64,000 nt of DNA, taken from positions 717,895 to 781,894 of the forward strand of contig JACBWW010000068.1 in the NCBI GenBank assembly GCA_020086605.1. The letters run 5' to 3'. Both the position numbers and the translations under genes were made by a program. The notes beneath the pieces were generated by a model. The model was not told the DNA's origin, did no database searches, and saw only the letters and a program-made list of their open reading frames with translations. Source of the stretch: Lanius collurio. Its lineage: Eukaryota; Chordata; Aves; Passeriformes; Laniidae. The number at the start of each line of letters is the position of its first letter. The first letter of the stretch is position 1. Shown piece by piece: positions 1 through 30,200 of the stretch.

Positions 1-148
1 TTTAATGTTGTTTAAATTAAGCTATGACAGTGACAGGTAGGAATGATGCCCTTGATGAGTGTTCCCTGTTTTCCCTGCAGTAGGTCCTTTCCTGAGGGAC
101 TTTGTTTGGCAGGTGGGCTGCACTCACAGTGACTCTTTCCCGTGACAG

Positions 149-363
149 ATGTGCATGGCAACGTTTGAGCACGACATGGAGAGGGCCTTTGCCTTCCAGG
201 CCAGCCAGGACAAGGTGTGCAGCATCTGCATGGAGGTGGTGTATGAGAAACCCTCAGCCTCGGAGAGGAGGTTTGGGATCCTGTCCAACTGCACCCACAC
301 GTACTGCCTGTCCTGCATCCGCCAGTGGCGATGTGCCAAGCAGTTCGAGAACCCCATCATCAA
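149..363 (+). CDS. MKRN2: MKRN2 exon encoding most of the RING finger
   Basis: The acceptor is the CAG ending at 148 and the donor is GTGAGT at 364. It begins [17 protein letters not shown] and ends NPII plus two bases of a split Lys codon. It carries the first six zinc ligands of the C3HC4 RING. The ATG at 149 is an internal Met, not the start of the protein. Confidence 0.96.
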
Positions 364-3152
364 GTGAGTTGTGTCACCTGCCGGGGCCTGAGAGGGGCCT
401 GAACCTGCTCCAGGGGCTGGCCAGGCACAGGACCTGGCTGTGAGAGCGGCCTCCACGAGCAGCAGGATGCACTGGGTGTCCTTTGGTAACAGTTCCACTG
501 TGGGAGGAGTTTGGCCCGTGGCAGCTCAGCCCTGTCTGGCTGTGTGGTCAGTGGGCAGAGTGGACACTGCAAGCTCTGCCCCTTGAACTGACCTGTGTGC
601 AAAACCAAGGGCTCCTTTTTTTCCTCTATGCATGTGCTTAATTACAGGATTTTCCCCTAAATTACAGCTTGCTCCAGGTAAATGTCCTGCTAACCACACA
701 TTTATCTGTGTCTGAGTGAGTGTCTTCATCTTCTAGCTCTAGAAAAAGTGTGTTCCAAACACGTTCTCCTCAGATGTGAGAATTTAAAACATCCAATTAG
801 GGAAGTTTCCTTTTTTGAACATCTCTCAAGAAGACTGAAATATTTTCAGTCTCCTACCAAAACAGACTTTTCTGCACAACTTTTACTCCAAATTTCAATG
901 ACGTGACCATCACCTCACTGCATTTCAAACTGCTGAGACACCTTACTTTGGGTTTTTGGCTTCCTGCTGCACTCACAGAACACGGTTTGTTTCTGCAGAC
1001 TGTGGAAACCCCCGTTGCTTTTGCTCAAGTCCAGAAACAAACACAAGCCCTGGGGTGCTCTGAGCTGGGTTATCCCAACTGGAACTCCCAACTAATGCAC
1101 ACCAAAGTGCTGTGCTAAGGTGGGAGGAGGTGTCTGCTGCCTGAGGTAACAAACATCCCCTTTCTCTGGGGAGGATCCTCACTGTTTGTGGCAGGTTTGT
1201 GGAGGGTTCCAGGCTGGGGAGGTACCAGAGCATCTCTGTTTTGTCTTGCTCCTCCAGGTCCTGCCCCGAGTGCCGGGTGATCTCCGAGTTTGTCATCCCC
1301 AGCGTGTACTGGGTGGAAGAGCAAGAGAAGAAAAATGAGCTGATTGAAGCATTTAAGCAGGGAGTGGGGTAAGTTCAGGAACCACCCACACTCCTCACGT
1401 TGTTCTTTAGCTGCTCTAAGACTCAGTCAATTGCTGAGCCTTTATTTTTAAACTTAATGTACCTACAGACCATTCTGCAGAGAGCTCCTCATCTCTCTTC
1501 ACACTTTTGCTCAACTCTGTGGCTGTGTAATTGCAGTTCAGAAATTCAGCCTCCCTGCTCAGAAATGTTGAAGCTATTTCAGCTCACTTGCCAAAACTGG
1601 CTTCATGTGGCTCCTGTGGATCCCTCAGCCACAATGGCCTGGAAGGTTGTTGGTGACTGAGGAGAGCAAACAGGGAAGGAAAATGTAACAGTGGGATAAA
1701 AACTCATGTGGCTTTTGTAATGCCTGCTGGAAATGGCCAGCACTCCAGGACTGCACCCTTGTGTTGTCCAGTAGCAGCCTGGCTGCAGGGTGTGAGGCCT
1801 GTGCTGCCCAGAGCTGTGGGAGGCTGTCACTTCTCTCCTGCTCCCTCATTTCAAGGTAAACAGGCAGAGCTGGGGCTCTTGTTTCCCCTGCAGCTGTTTT
1901 TCATTGCAGAACAACCCCCCAGCAACCCCAGGTCCTGTGTAAGGATCCCACCCTGGAGCTGCTGGGGTGACCAGCAGAGCTGAGAGAAACTTAAATTAAC
2001 AAAGTACTGGCACAGACCCTTCAGAGGACATGAGGAGAGGAATTGGATCATAAAAACACCATGGTAGGAAATGCAGGAGAGAATACAGGCTGGAAAACAG
2101 CCTTGGCTCATGGTGATGTGCTCTGAACATCCTTCACTCTCCCACATCTTAGGGCAGTTCCATTTTTTTTTGATTTATGATGTTGTCCTTTTTTATGTGT
2201 TTTTGTTCACTTTTAATGATCTTTGCCCTCTGTTTGGCTGCTCTCAGCAGGGGAATGGGAGGGCAGAGCTCTGGCTGTGTTACCAGAGCATCACTGATGC
2301 TGTGGGGACTGAACTGCATCTCCTTCCCTTCAGCTGAAGGCAGTAACCCTCTCTCTTCTCACCAACTCAGGAAAAAGCCCTGCAAGTACTTTGAGCAAGG
2401 GAAAGGAACGTGCCCCTTTGGAGGGAAGTGTCTTTACCTCCACGCTTATCCCGACGGGACCCGAGCTGAGCCCGAGAAGCCCAGGAAGCAGCTCAGCTCC
2501 GAGGGCACAGTGCGGGTAAGGAGTGTCCAAAACCCCAGTTCAGGGTCTCCTGTGCTACTGGGGAACATTTCCTGCCATGCTGGACAAGTGAAAAAAGCAT
2601 CTTTCAGTGTTCCTTCAGGCAGAGGTTGGTTCTTGGGGACAGAAGGTGCCTCTCATTTAAGTGCAGAGTATCATTGCTCATGGCAAACCTTTCCTTGCAG
2701 CAATCCTGCCCTTAAAGCTTCCACCCACAGTACCAAAAGCTTTCACCCAGAAGCAAAAGCTCCTCTCCTATGCTGGCAATCAGGCAGCTGGAAAGGGTAA
2801 ACCCTCAGCAGCTGCTGTGGCTCTGCCCCAGATGTGTCCCCTCACTGCCTGTTCTGGGTCATGAGAGCCTGGCTGTCAGCCCTGAGCTCAAACCCAGCTT
2901 TGGGATCTCAACTTGTGACTGGTTTTAAGACGAACTAAGAGTGCCAAGGCCCATGCTGTGCTGGCACTGTGGCTGGGTGGTGCTCAGGCAGCTTTTTCTC
3001 TGTTGCAGTTCTTCAATTCCGTGCGCCTGTGGGACTTTATCGAGGACAGGGAGAGCAGGAGCGCGCCCGGCGTGGACGACGAGGTCTCGGAGCTGGGGGA
3101 GCTGTTCATGCACCTCTCGGGGGCTGAGGAGGATCCCACTGCTGCTCAGTGA
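149..3152 (+). CDS. MKRN2: Makorin-2, RING E3 ubiquitin ligase, C-terminal half (4 exons, 5' partial)
   Basis: Four exons, 149-363, 1258-1368, 2371-2515 and 3009-3152, join in one frame to give 204 residues and a TGA stop. All introns are GT-AG. The product is a makorin-type RING E3 ligase. The first exon and the start of the second encode the RING finger: Cys pair CSIC, then CTHTYC, CLSC, and the last Cys pair CPEC. The third encodes a CCCH zinc finger of spacing C-x9-C-x5-C-x3-H (CKYF to CLYLH), typical of makorins and expected to bind RNA. The C-terminus contains [10 protein letters not shown] and LFMHLSG, as I recall from mammalian MKRN2. Mammalian MKRN2 is about 416 residues, so roughly half is here; the N-terminal CCCH fingers and the makorin Cys-His motif lie upstream of base 1. 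It faces RAF1 tail to tail. Identification is firm; RNA binding and ligase activity are family knowledge. Confidence 0.97.
1258..1368 (+). CDS. MKRN2: MKRN2 exon completing the RING finger
   Basis: The acceptor is CTCCTCCAG ending at 1257 and the donor is GTAAGT at 1369. It encodes [20 protein letters not shown] and continues to EAFKQGV, supplying the last two RING cysteines. It ends after two bases of a Gly codon. Confidence 0.96.
2371..2515 (+). CDS. MKRN2: MKRN2 exon encoding the C-terminal CCCH zinc finger
   Basis: The acceptor is CAACTCAG ending at 2370 and the donor is GTAAGG at 2516. It encodes [20 protein letters not shown] and then LYLHAYPDG, a CCCH finger with all four ligands present, followed by [16 protein letters not shown]. 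Confidence 0.96.
3009..3152 (+). CDS. MKRN2: MKRN2 terminal coding exon
   Basis: The acceptor is CTGTTGCAG ending at 3008. It encodes [15 protein letters not shown] and ends [16 protein letters not shown] with TGA at 3150-3152. It is the last coding exon; the 3' UTR follows. Confidence 0.96.
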   Translation, partial: FFNSVRLWDFIEDRESRSAPGVDDEVSELGELFMHLSGAEEDPTAAQ

Positions 3153-6100
3153 GGACCCCACAGCCCCTCAGAGCCCAGCAATGCAGCTATTTATTAGCCA
3201 AGCTTTTACTCCCTCCAGCACAGGTAGAACAAATGTGCCCTGGTGGTTACTTGTGCAGTCCTGGTAAAGTTTTCAGATAGTTTTTATATGGCAACAAAAA
3301 AAGACTAAGATATATTAAAAAAAAAAAAAAAATTGGCTGCATGGAAAAAAAAAATCCCTTCACCCCAGGAGGGTTTTTTCCCTCTCTGGCCTAACTTATG
3401 CTGTCTTGTGAGCTGAGTGGTAGTGTAAATACAGGTCCAGTGAAAGCTTAAGCTGGTAAAAACTGTTGCTAAATAGAGTTTGGGTGCTTTTGGGTTTTTT
3501 TCTCCACTAAATCAGCTAAATATATAACTACAAAAGCCCCTGGGAATCATGGTCAGTGTAGGGTTTTCTCCTTAACAAGGAGCTGGTACATTATACCTCA
3601 AATAGTACCTGGAGTTCAGAGTTTACTGCACCCTTGGGGTGTGTGGGGACAGGGCTGGACAGGGCCTGGCTCTGCAGGTGCTGCCAGTCGGGTTCCCAGC
3701 CCTGTTTTACACTAATTCAAGTGCTCAGAGCCAGGAGTGGCTCCAGGAGCCCCTGCTGTAGAGCAAATGCTGCTGCACTGATTGCTGAACTCGGGCAGAG
3801 CTAAACTGAATTTACTGCACAAACTGGAGCTTGGAAGGTGCAGCACAGGTGAGGTGTTCTCACTCATGCTGGCCACAGTCCTGCCCCAGGAGCAGCAGTG
3901 GCTCTGCAGCAGTTCAGTGCCTCCCTTCACCTTTTCCCCAGCAATGCTGAAGGCCCAGGAGGGCTGAGGGATTAATGCACATCTCTGCTGAGTTAACAGA
4001 ACTGAATTCTGGCTCTGTTAAAAATGTGAGTCCTGTTTGTGTGGCCAAAGCAGTTGGATTGTGAAATCTGATAGCAGAAGTTAATTCTGCCAAGTCATTT
4101 GGATTAACTTTGCAGTTGAACCAAGAATTCAGTGTGCACTCAAGTGGCTGCTGAGTAACAGCTTGGACACACCTGAGCTGTCAGCCTGACTCAGGTCCTT
4201 GTAAATCACTGCTCAGTGTTTGTAAATATAAACAGAGATGTGGGGTTTATTTTAGAACAGCGTGGTTGCAATGGAAGGCAGGTGGGTAACTGGTTTGGTT
4301 ATTATCTATAGCAATATAAAAGCATAAAAATAATACTTCAAAATGTGTAAGAAAGAAAAGCCTAGAGCAGGAAGGTCTGAAATCAGCACCTGTGGATCAA
4401 TGACAGGACTGGGTGATGGTCACAAGTCTTGATCCAGCAGGGTGGGGGATTAGGAAGCAAAATGGATTCACAGAGATTGGGCAGGAAGCTGCTGCCAGCT
4501 GGGCAAACTGGGGTTTGGTGACACCAGGATCTGGGTCCCTGCTGGGAGGGGAACAGCAGGAACCTTAATCTGGGATTCAAACATCTTTAACTGGCACCAA
4601 AGCAGTGACTCCAGGAGTACCCACTCAGCTGCTGCTGGCATTTCTGGATGGTGGCACTGCAGCTGTGACAGGGGAGCTCCTGCCCTCTCTTCTGACCTGG
4701 AAATTAAATTTTCCCATCATTATTTTCCCCCTAAAGGTTAATTTTTAGCAGTGCTCACTGCCCAGTCAGGCCTGGCCTTGGCAGTGTCTGTAACATCAGT
4801 TCCCAGCTTCTTGGTTAAACAGGCCCATGAAGGCACCAGTGAAGCTCTGGAGTCCAGTGAGTGCAGTTGGTCAGCACTAATTACAAAGGAGAAGGCAAAT
4901 TATCCCTAAGAGAGATGTCACACACTAAGCTGATGTTTCAAGGGCACCCAAGCACTCTTTGACCCCAGAATACTTCAGCCCTCACCCTCCCTAAGAAGCC
5001 ATGAGGAGCAGTCTGAAATTAAAAAGGTAACTTGTTTTTCAAAGCTACCCAAGGGCTGAGTTTCTAAGCTCTTCACTCAGCACTTTTCATTAATTGGACA
5101 TCTAGTGCTGGTTAAAATAAACCTATTAATCAAAAATATTTACATTTTTCAAGAGACATATAATCTGGTTTAAAAATCATGGGTTAAATGGTTTCTTTTG
5201 AGAAATCAGAGTTAAAGTAAAAGCAGCTTACCTGTTCTGGGGTTTTTTTTCTTCCCCTTTTTAAGCTTATTGTAATGATGTTAGAGATAAATAATATTTA
5301 GAGAGAGCTGCAGTCCAAGTATCAAGAATATTATTAAAAACCATGCAGAACTATATGGAACAGACTCCTTCAAGTCTCAATTTACTTTTTAGGAAGCAAA
5401 GCTTGTGGTCATTCTTAGTTATCACCCAGGAATTAATGTCCCACACCCTTTTTGTTCTGTTATAGAACATTCTGAGGACACACTGGAGATTCTTTCCCTG
5501 TCTGGCTCTCCTCCCTTTCACAAGAGCTCTGTGGGGTTTTGTTGCTGCAAATGTGAAGCTGCAGTGGCTGTTTGGGCATTACAGGGAGAGCTGGACACAG
5601 GGACTGCCACAATGGCCAGCAAAGGCAGCAACTCTGCCCAGCAGCTTTGGGGTGGAGGTGCCAGAGGGCACAGCCAGCCCCTGGCACCACTCAGTGGGCC
5701 CCAGGACCTGGGCACTCAGAGGAAGGCAAAGGCCCAGACTGGGCCTCCATTCGTGCCCCCATAACCACATTTCACCAGACTGCTATTTTAAAAAAAGCCA
5801 TTTTTAGATTCAGCCCCCTATTCCTGTCCTCCCTGGAGTTCAGCCAAGATAAAACAGTCACTTCCACCTCAATAAACAAGAGAAAACCGAGCAAAAGTGG
5901 GGCAGGGAAAGAGGGCACATCAGTGAGGGTGTCCAGGGTGCTGCTGAAAGGTCACTGCAGCAGGAACCAAACTGTCTTTTGTCATGGGACTGGCAATGGG
6001 GAGGTGGTTTGATCAAGTGTTTTTACTTTCACTGCTGTTATTTATCAGTTACTTTTTTAAAGTTATTCAAAATGTCATTTCCTGAGTTTTCCAAATGCAG

Positions 6101-6169
6101 ATGGTCCCACTCAGAACTGTGGATGCCTACATTAAAATGATGACATTGAATCTTAAACCTAAAATTTAA

Positions 6170-6180
6170 TTTATTTTATT
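6170..6180 (-). terminator. Candidate RAF1 poly(A) signals (two AATAAA)
   Basis: TTTATT on the + strand at 6170-6175 and 6175-6180 reads as AATAAA twice on the RAF1 strand, about 0.9 kb after the RAF1 stop. That is close to the size I recall for the human RAF1 3' UTR. These are the best candidates for the main RAF1 cleavage signal. Confidence 0.55.
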
Positions 6181-6212
6181 AAAATAAGATAATCAGAGGA
6201 ACCTTGGCTTAC

Positions 6213-6241
6213 AATAAATGCATTTTCTCAGGAGCAATAAA
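6213..6241 (+). terminator. Candidate MKRN2 poly(A) signals (two AATAAA)
   Basis: AATAAA occurs twice, at 6213-6218 and 6236-6241. They lie beyond the minus-strand AATAAA pair at 6170-6180. If both sets are used, the two mature transcripts overlap by several tens of bases. Use is inferred. Confidence 0.35.
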
Positions 6242-7079
6242 AACAAAATTAAAACCCAAATCAACAAGAAAAACTGTATATGCTCAGTTTCCTCTTGCTA
6301 GTGCATCTCTTGGACGACAGCTTCGATGGGATGCAGCCTCTGCAGGAGATGGGAACATCCCTCAGCCTTTTCCAGCCCCCAGCCCAGCATTCCTCACTCA
6401 CCCCTGGCTGGGCTGCAGGAACAGGTCCATAGTACCAAAGGCAGCTGGAGGCTTCTCAAGATGACCAAAGCAGGACTGGCTCACCTCCTTCTCTGAGCAG
6501 GACAATTCACAACAGATTCCATCCTTTTGCAAGAGTTTTTCTTCTATGTGCAAAACTATTGCAAAACTATTTTGTGTTGAATTAGCATTTGAACTTATTT
6601 CATTGGCTTGGTGAAGCTCTTAGGCAGGAGCTGATTTCCAGAGTTATTTCCTCTTCCCACTCCAGGCACAACTTCCCAGGGTGAGGTGGCACTTGGCATG
6701 GGGCAGTCAGAGCACCAGAACAGCACCTGTCCTCAGAGCCACCCCCACTGAGCACAGATCAAACCCAGCCAGAACCACTGCCAAACAAACAGCCATCGCT
6801 TCTGGGAAAGGGAAAATAAGGCTCAAGTGCATCTATTAAAAAAATAGTAATAGATCTCTTGATTTGTAGTCTGTTACCTCTCCCAGAACAAGAGATGGTA
6901 GCAAAGGCAATGAGGAGCTGTGTCCCTGCAGGCTGAGAACTGCACGAATCCGTAGCAGCTTCTTGGTACGAGTGGGAGCGGAGGATCCTGCTGGAGGAGC
7001 CTGGCCACCGAGGCATGGGAAGCACAGGTGGTGGTGGCCCTGCTGTGCCCCAGGCTGGGAGCACGAGGGCAGGAGCAGC

Positions 7080-26012
<18,933 letters not shown>

Positions 26013-26021
26013 TGATGCGGC
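26013..26021 (-). other. RAF1: RAF1 5' UTR part of the first coding exon
   Basis: Nine bases, GCCGCATCA, separate the CTGCAG acceptor from the ATG. The context matches the human CTGCATCAATGG start region as I recall it. An acceptor further upstream is possible. Confidence 0.6.
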
Positions 26022-26348
26022 CTGCAGAAGACTGGCAGAGTCAGGGAAGGTGGCCATCTGTGTCACTCAAAGTGGTGCTCCCTCCTCCTGACACAATGAA
26101 CCTCAGCCTTTTCTGGAAGCATCTGAAGCTGCACTGCCTCATGATGTGATCAACCTCCACATGCAGGGTACAGCTCAGCCACAGCTGCACAACCAGCCTG
26201 ACTCTCGAAGGCATTTGACTTTCTACACACAAACAGAGCACGAGGAACAGATGTGGAACTCGTCCCACTGCACCTCGGGGTCACAGGAGCACCTCACCAC
26301 AGCAATCTACATAATCAGTGTCTGAGGGGCCTTCAGGAAAGCAGCCAG

Positions 26349-26640
26349 ATCACAGAATCAGAAAATATCCTGAGCTGGAAGGGACCCACGAGGACCATCA
26401 GCCCAGCCCCTGGCCCAGCACAGACACCCCAACAACCCCACCCTGGGCATCCCTGGCAGTGCTGTCCCATCACTCCTGGAGCTCTGGCAGCCTCGGGGCC
26501 GTGCCCATTCCCTGGGGAGCCTGGGCAGTGCCAGCACCCTCTGGGGGAAGAACCTTTCCTGATCTCCAACCCAAACCTCCTCTGACACAGCTCCAGTCAT
26601 TCCCTGGGTCCTGTCCCTGCTCACAGAGAGCACAGATCTG
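26349..26640 (-). mobile_element. CR1 LINE 3' fragment, minus orientation
   Basis: The sequence reads ATCACAGAATCAGAAAATAT, then CTGAGCTGGAAGGGACCCA, then CTCCTGGAGCTCTGGCAGCC and GAACCTTTCCTGATCTCCAA. This is the reverse complement of the CR1 3' region common in birds. The 3' end is at the low coordinate. It is 5'-truncated, as most CR1 copies are. Confidence 0.88.
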
Positions 26641-26888
26641 TAGCTGCAGGCCAGAGTAACAGTCCTATAAACCAGATATGCCACACAAGCCTTAGCCCAG
26701 ACTGTTAAAGAAAAGAGGCTTAACAGGAATTATAATATAAAGAATTAATTAAGGAAACTGTTTTTGTCACTGATTTTGGGGCTTTGGTTATTTGGGATTT
26801 TAAATACTATCCCAATCTACATAGTATGAAACAGCAAAAAAACTTCTCAACCCTCATCCCCAGTATGCTCTGTTACATTTCAGCATCA

Positions 26889-27280
26889 ATAAAGCCTGGG
26901 AGAACTGGGATTGTTTGGCCTGGAGAAGGCTCCAGGCTGACCTAACTGCAGCCCTCCTCCAGTACCTGAAAAGAGCCAACAAGAAAGATGGAGAGGGATT
27001 ATTTACAATTAAAAGGCCAAGGGGGAATGGCTTCAAACTGACATGGATTAAGTTTAGATGGGATAGTGGGGAGAAACTCTTGGCTGTGAGGGTGGGGAGG
27101 CCCTGGCACAGGGTGCCCAGAGAAGCTGTGGCTGCCCCTGGATCCCTGGAATGTCCAAGGCCAGGTTGGATGGGGCTTGGAGAACCTTGGGATAGTGGAA
27201 GGTGTCCCTGCCCATGGCAGGGGTGGCACTGGATGGGCTTTGGGGTCCCTTTGAACCCAAATCATTTTATGATTTTACAA
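26889..27280 (+). mobile_element. CR1 LINE 3' fragment, plus orientation
   Basis: Diagnostic CR1 segments appear in order: GTTTGGCCTGGAGAAGGCTC, AGTACCTGAAAAGAGCCAAC, GGGGAATGGCTTCAAACTGA, GGGTGCCCAGAGAAGCTGTG, GGCCAGGTTGGATGGGGCTT and GGTGTCCCTGCCCATGGCAG, ending GAACCCAAATCATTTTATGA. It is 5'-truncated and in the opposite orientation to the copy 250 bp away. Confidence 0.92.
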
Positions 27281-30200
27281 ACATCTTCCAGTGTAAGGAC
27301 ACAAACAATCCCCTCCCCTGCACACTTCCAAACCAGAACACATTTTTGCACATGCAGGGACAAAGATAAAGGTATCATTGTATGTTTTCCCCAGCTATCC
27401 CAACTGCAATGCAGCTTGAACTCCAAATTATATTCAAATATCATATTCAAAACTAAGCAAACCCAAAGTCTGTACTGAAATCAAACAATCTAATTCAGAG
27501 CACTCAACACTCCATTACTGAACACCTGTCAGCAGCTGCTCAAGACTCATTTCATGTGTGGTCCTGCACCTCTTTTATTGCAAACTATTTGAACCCTCCA
27601 ATACATTTCTTTATGTTTATGTCAGAGAGAAGCCAACGGTATTTGTTTCATTGAAAAAGTTAAAACAATGGAATTCTTGGATAAAAAAAGATCTCTACTA
27701 ATGTTAAGTGTCCATTCTGGGGGGCCCAGAAGGATAAGCTGAATTTCAGAGTGGTCTCCTTCACAGCACAGCTCTGAAAAGCCATAGCTGCATTTGCAAG
27801 TAAATTTGCTCCAGACCTAAACCCAGGTCTGAGCAGCAGCCAGAAAGGAAATGTAACAACAAAGTTCCAGAGAAAGGTTTGGTTTAGGTGAAGTCATCAC
27901 CACTGCATGCAAACCCCAGAGCAGCAGAACTCTCAGCCACAAAGGAAACTTTCAGGCAGTTCCTAAATCTCTCCTTCACTGACAAGGGACACAGTGACAA
28001 CATATCCTCACCTTCCCTCCTGCCAACCCCTGTCATTCCTGAATCCATCAGCTGTGCAGGTCCAGTTGTCCACAGGTTCCAAATATTTAAATGCCAGTCA
28101 GATTTAAAACTCAATGCCCAATCAAAATCTAACAGGACTGCTATACTTGGATTTTTTTTTTTTTAATCTATGCCACATAAATTTTAAAAAGAGTTTTATA
28201 TTTGATGTAAAAAGGGAATAAGGAATAGGAAGACACTGAGATACTGCAAAAGATGGGAGATAAAATTGAGGAATACAACCAAGTTCACCACACATAAGCA
28301 CCTACAACATCTCACAATTCCTAGGCATCAGGAAGGTGAAAAACAAGTTTATGTTCAGTTGCAACACCCACATAATGCACATGGCAGCTGAAAGAGTAAC
28401 TACTTAGATGGCAGCAATAAAAACTGAGATAAAATGTTAGATAAGAGGGGAAAGATGAAACCCAGAGAGCTTCTCTTAACTTACCCCCTATGGGAAACTC
28501 CTTTGTTTCACCCTTCCAGGTAACAGATGAGACAAAACAAGAAAAGGAGCTCAACTTGATTTCTCTGCTGAGAAGCTGAGGTAAGGAATAGCAGGGCAGC
28601 CATCAAAACCCCCTTGCTGTCCTTGCTGATAGAAGCTGACAGCAGACCAACACTACAGCCTTTAATACTTTGATATGCTGCCAACATTTCCTGAAAATCT
28701 CCCGAGAAAGCAGGAAACAACAAAGAATTCAAACTTGCATTTTGACAAAGAAAAGCTTCATACCTAAAAAGTCACTTCCCTGCTCTCAGGGTACTCTCTC
28801 TCCCAAACACTGCACCCTGAAGCACAGACTGCCAGGGAAGATCACAGCAATGTATTTTAAGGTTGTTGCACAGACAGAAAAACACAGACAGCAACTGCTA
28901 TCAGCCTTCTGTATAGCCAAATGTCAGTTCTATCTTTAATTAGGCATTTGCATCCTTCTCTCCCAGGATCTTTGCCTCAGTAAGTGCTGGACAGTCCCAA
29001 GACTCTGCATATCTGGCACAATCCTCCCCTCCAGCAACACCCCACTCTCTCACCACTGTCCTTTATCAGTGGGGTTTTGCCATCTTTCTTGGCTGAGGAT
29101 TGAGTTCCTGGCAGTCTGGGTTTGCTCACAGATGTTGAGAGTTCTTTTCCTAGAAAATGGATGTGCCACACACACACCATCCTTGGCTCTCCTTCCTTCC
29201 TGAACTGAGGGCTCTGGGTTCTACCTGGGCACTCAAAGAGCCAGCACCAAACAGAAAAGATGAGAACAGAGGTCAGACCTGGCCTGGAGCTGACAAAAAC
29301 CTGCCAAGTGGCCTGAGGGTAGAGGGGCACCGAGGGAGAAGAAGGGGAAGTTTAACAGATATTCACAGCCTTCTGGGGAAAGGCAAGGAATCCCTGATAG
29401 AAAGTTGCTAAACCTGCTCTGGCATCCCCTGTACAAGGGCTTGCAGCTGGAGCTCGTTGAAGGAACCCTAATTGTCCTGCTCATGCTGACTCTTGCAGCC
29501 ATTCCCAGACAACCCTCTGTGGCTGACAAGAGGCTCCAGGGCCTCACAAACACCTCTTCACTTGGGCTAGCACCAGTCTGCTTGAGAACACTCAAATTCT
29601 GGTAGTGCATGGGCAGCCATGCTCACTTCTCAAGCCTTATTCCAAATTATTATCATGGAAGAACAGCCAGTCAGAAAAGCTGCTGCTTAGGAAGTGATTT
29701 TAGAATGACTTACACCTTTGCCCTGCCCTCTAGTGCATAGAAAGCTGGCTTAAAACTTATATAAATACATACAAAACTATCCCCTTGGAACTCCAGCAGC
29801 TCACTGCATGCACAGGTATGAGGGAAGAGAATTAATATGGTACCTAACTGGTACCTAACCAGCTTTGAGCTGACAGAACACAGCATTTAATGACACATCC
29901 CAATATTGCACAGCCACACAGGATTTGTAGCTCATTCAGAGAGCACTGAACCAGCACAACAGCAGAACAAAGCAGGCAGACCATCCCTGGACACAGGTTT
30001 GAGTCCACCTCAACAGGTAATTCAGGGGCAGAGCACAGCCCACCCTGCAGTGTTCCTGTAACCTGTGCCCTGGCATTGATCTGTTTATTCCTTTTGGGTG
30101 TTTTGCTCCAAGCAGTAATTGATTAGAGGCATTTTTACTCACTACACTCATTTACTGCAGCTCCCCCAAGATCCACACCAATGCACTCCAGTGAAGAGAT

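Larger units (their letters stand above)
364..3008 (+). other. MKRN2 introns
   Basis: The three introns are 364-1257, 1369-2370 and 2516-3008. The stretch 1-148 is the 3' part of the intron before the RING exon. I see ordinary unique DNA with polypyrimidine stretches before each acceptor and no repeat family or RNA gene that I recognise. Confidence 0.8.
3153..6260 (+). other. MKRN2: MKRN2 3' UTR and downstream DNA, end not fixed
   Basis: After the stop at 3152 there is no further coding sequence. AATAAA hexamers on this strand are at 5116-5121, 5871-5876, 6213-6218 and 6236-6241. An ATTAAA variant abuts a genomic A tract near 3313-3332. Which signal is used cannot be read from the sequence. 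MKRN2 transcripts in vertebrates are known to be antisense to the RAF1 3' end, which would favour the distal signals. Confidence 0.5.
6155..7079 (-). other. RAF1: RAF1 3' UTR (inferred extent)
   Basis: It runs from the RAF1 stop at 7080-7082 to just past the AATAAA pair at 6170-6180. There is no coding content and no repeat family I recognise. The end point is an inference from the poly(A) hexamers. Confidence 0.5.

Noticed and set aside
2177..2800. 207-codon + strand frame around the MKRN2 zinc-finger exon
   Set aside because: Only 2371-2515 is coding. The rest is intron read through, and clear splice sites bound the exon.
3313..3335. ATTAAA next to an A tract as the main MKRN2 poly(A) site
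   Set aside because: It would give a very short 3' UTR, and the A tract is genomic and prone to internal priming. It was kept only as a possible minor site.
26915..27478. 187-codon + strand frame
   Set aside because: It lies over a CR1 3' fragment and its non-coding tail, and it has no reverse transcriptase or endonuclease motif.
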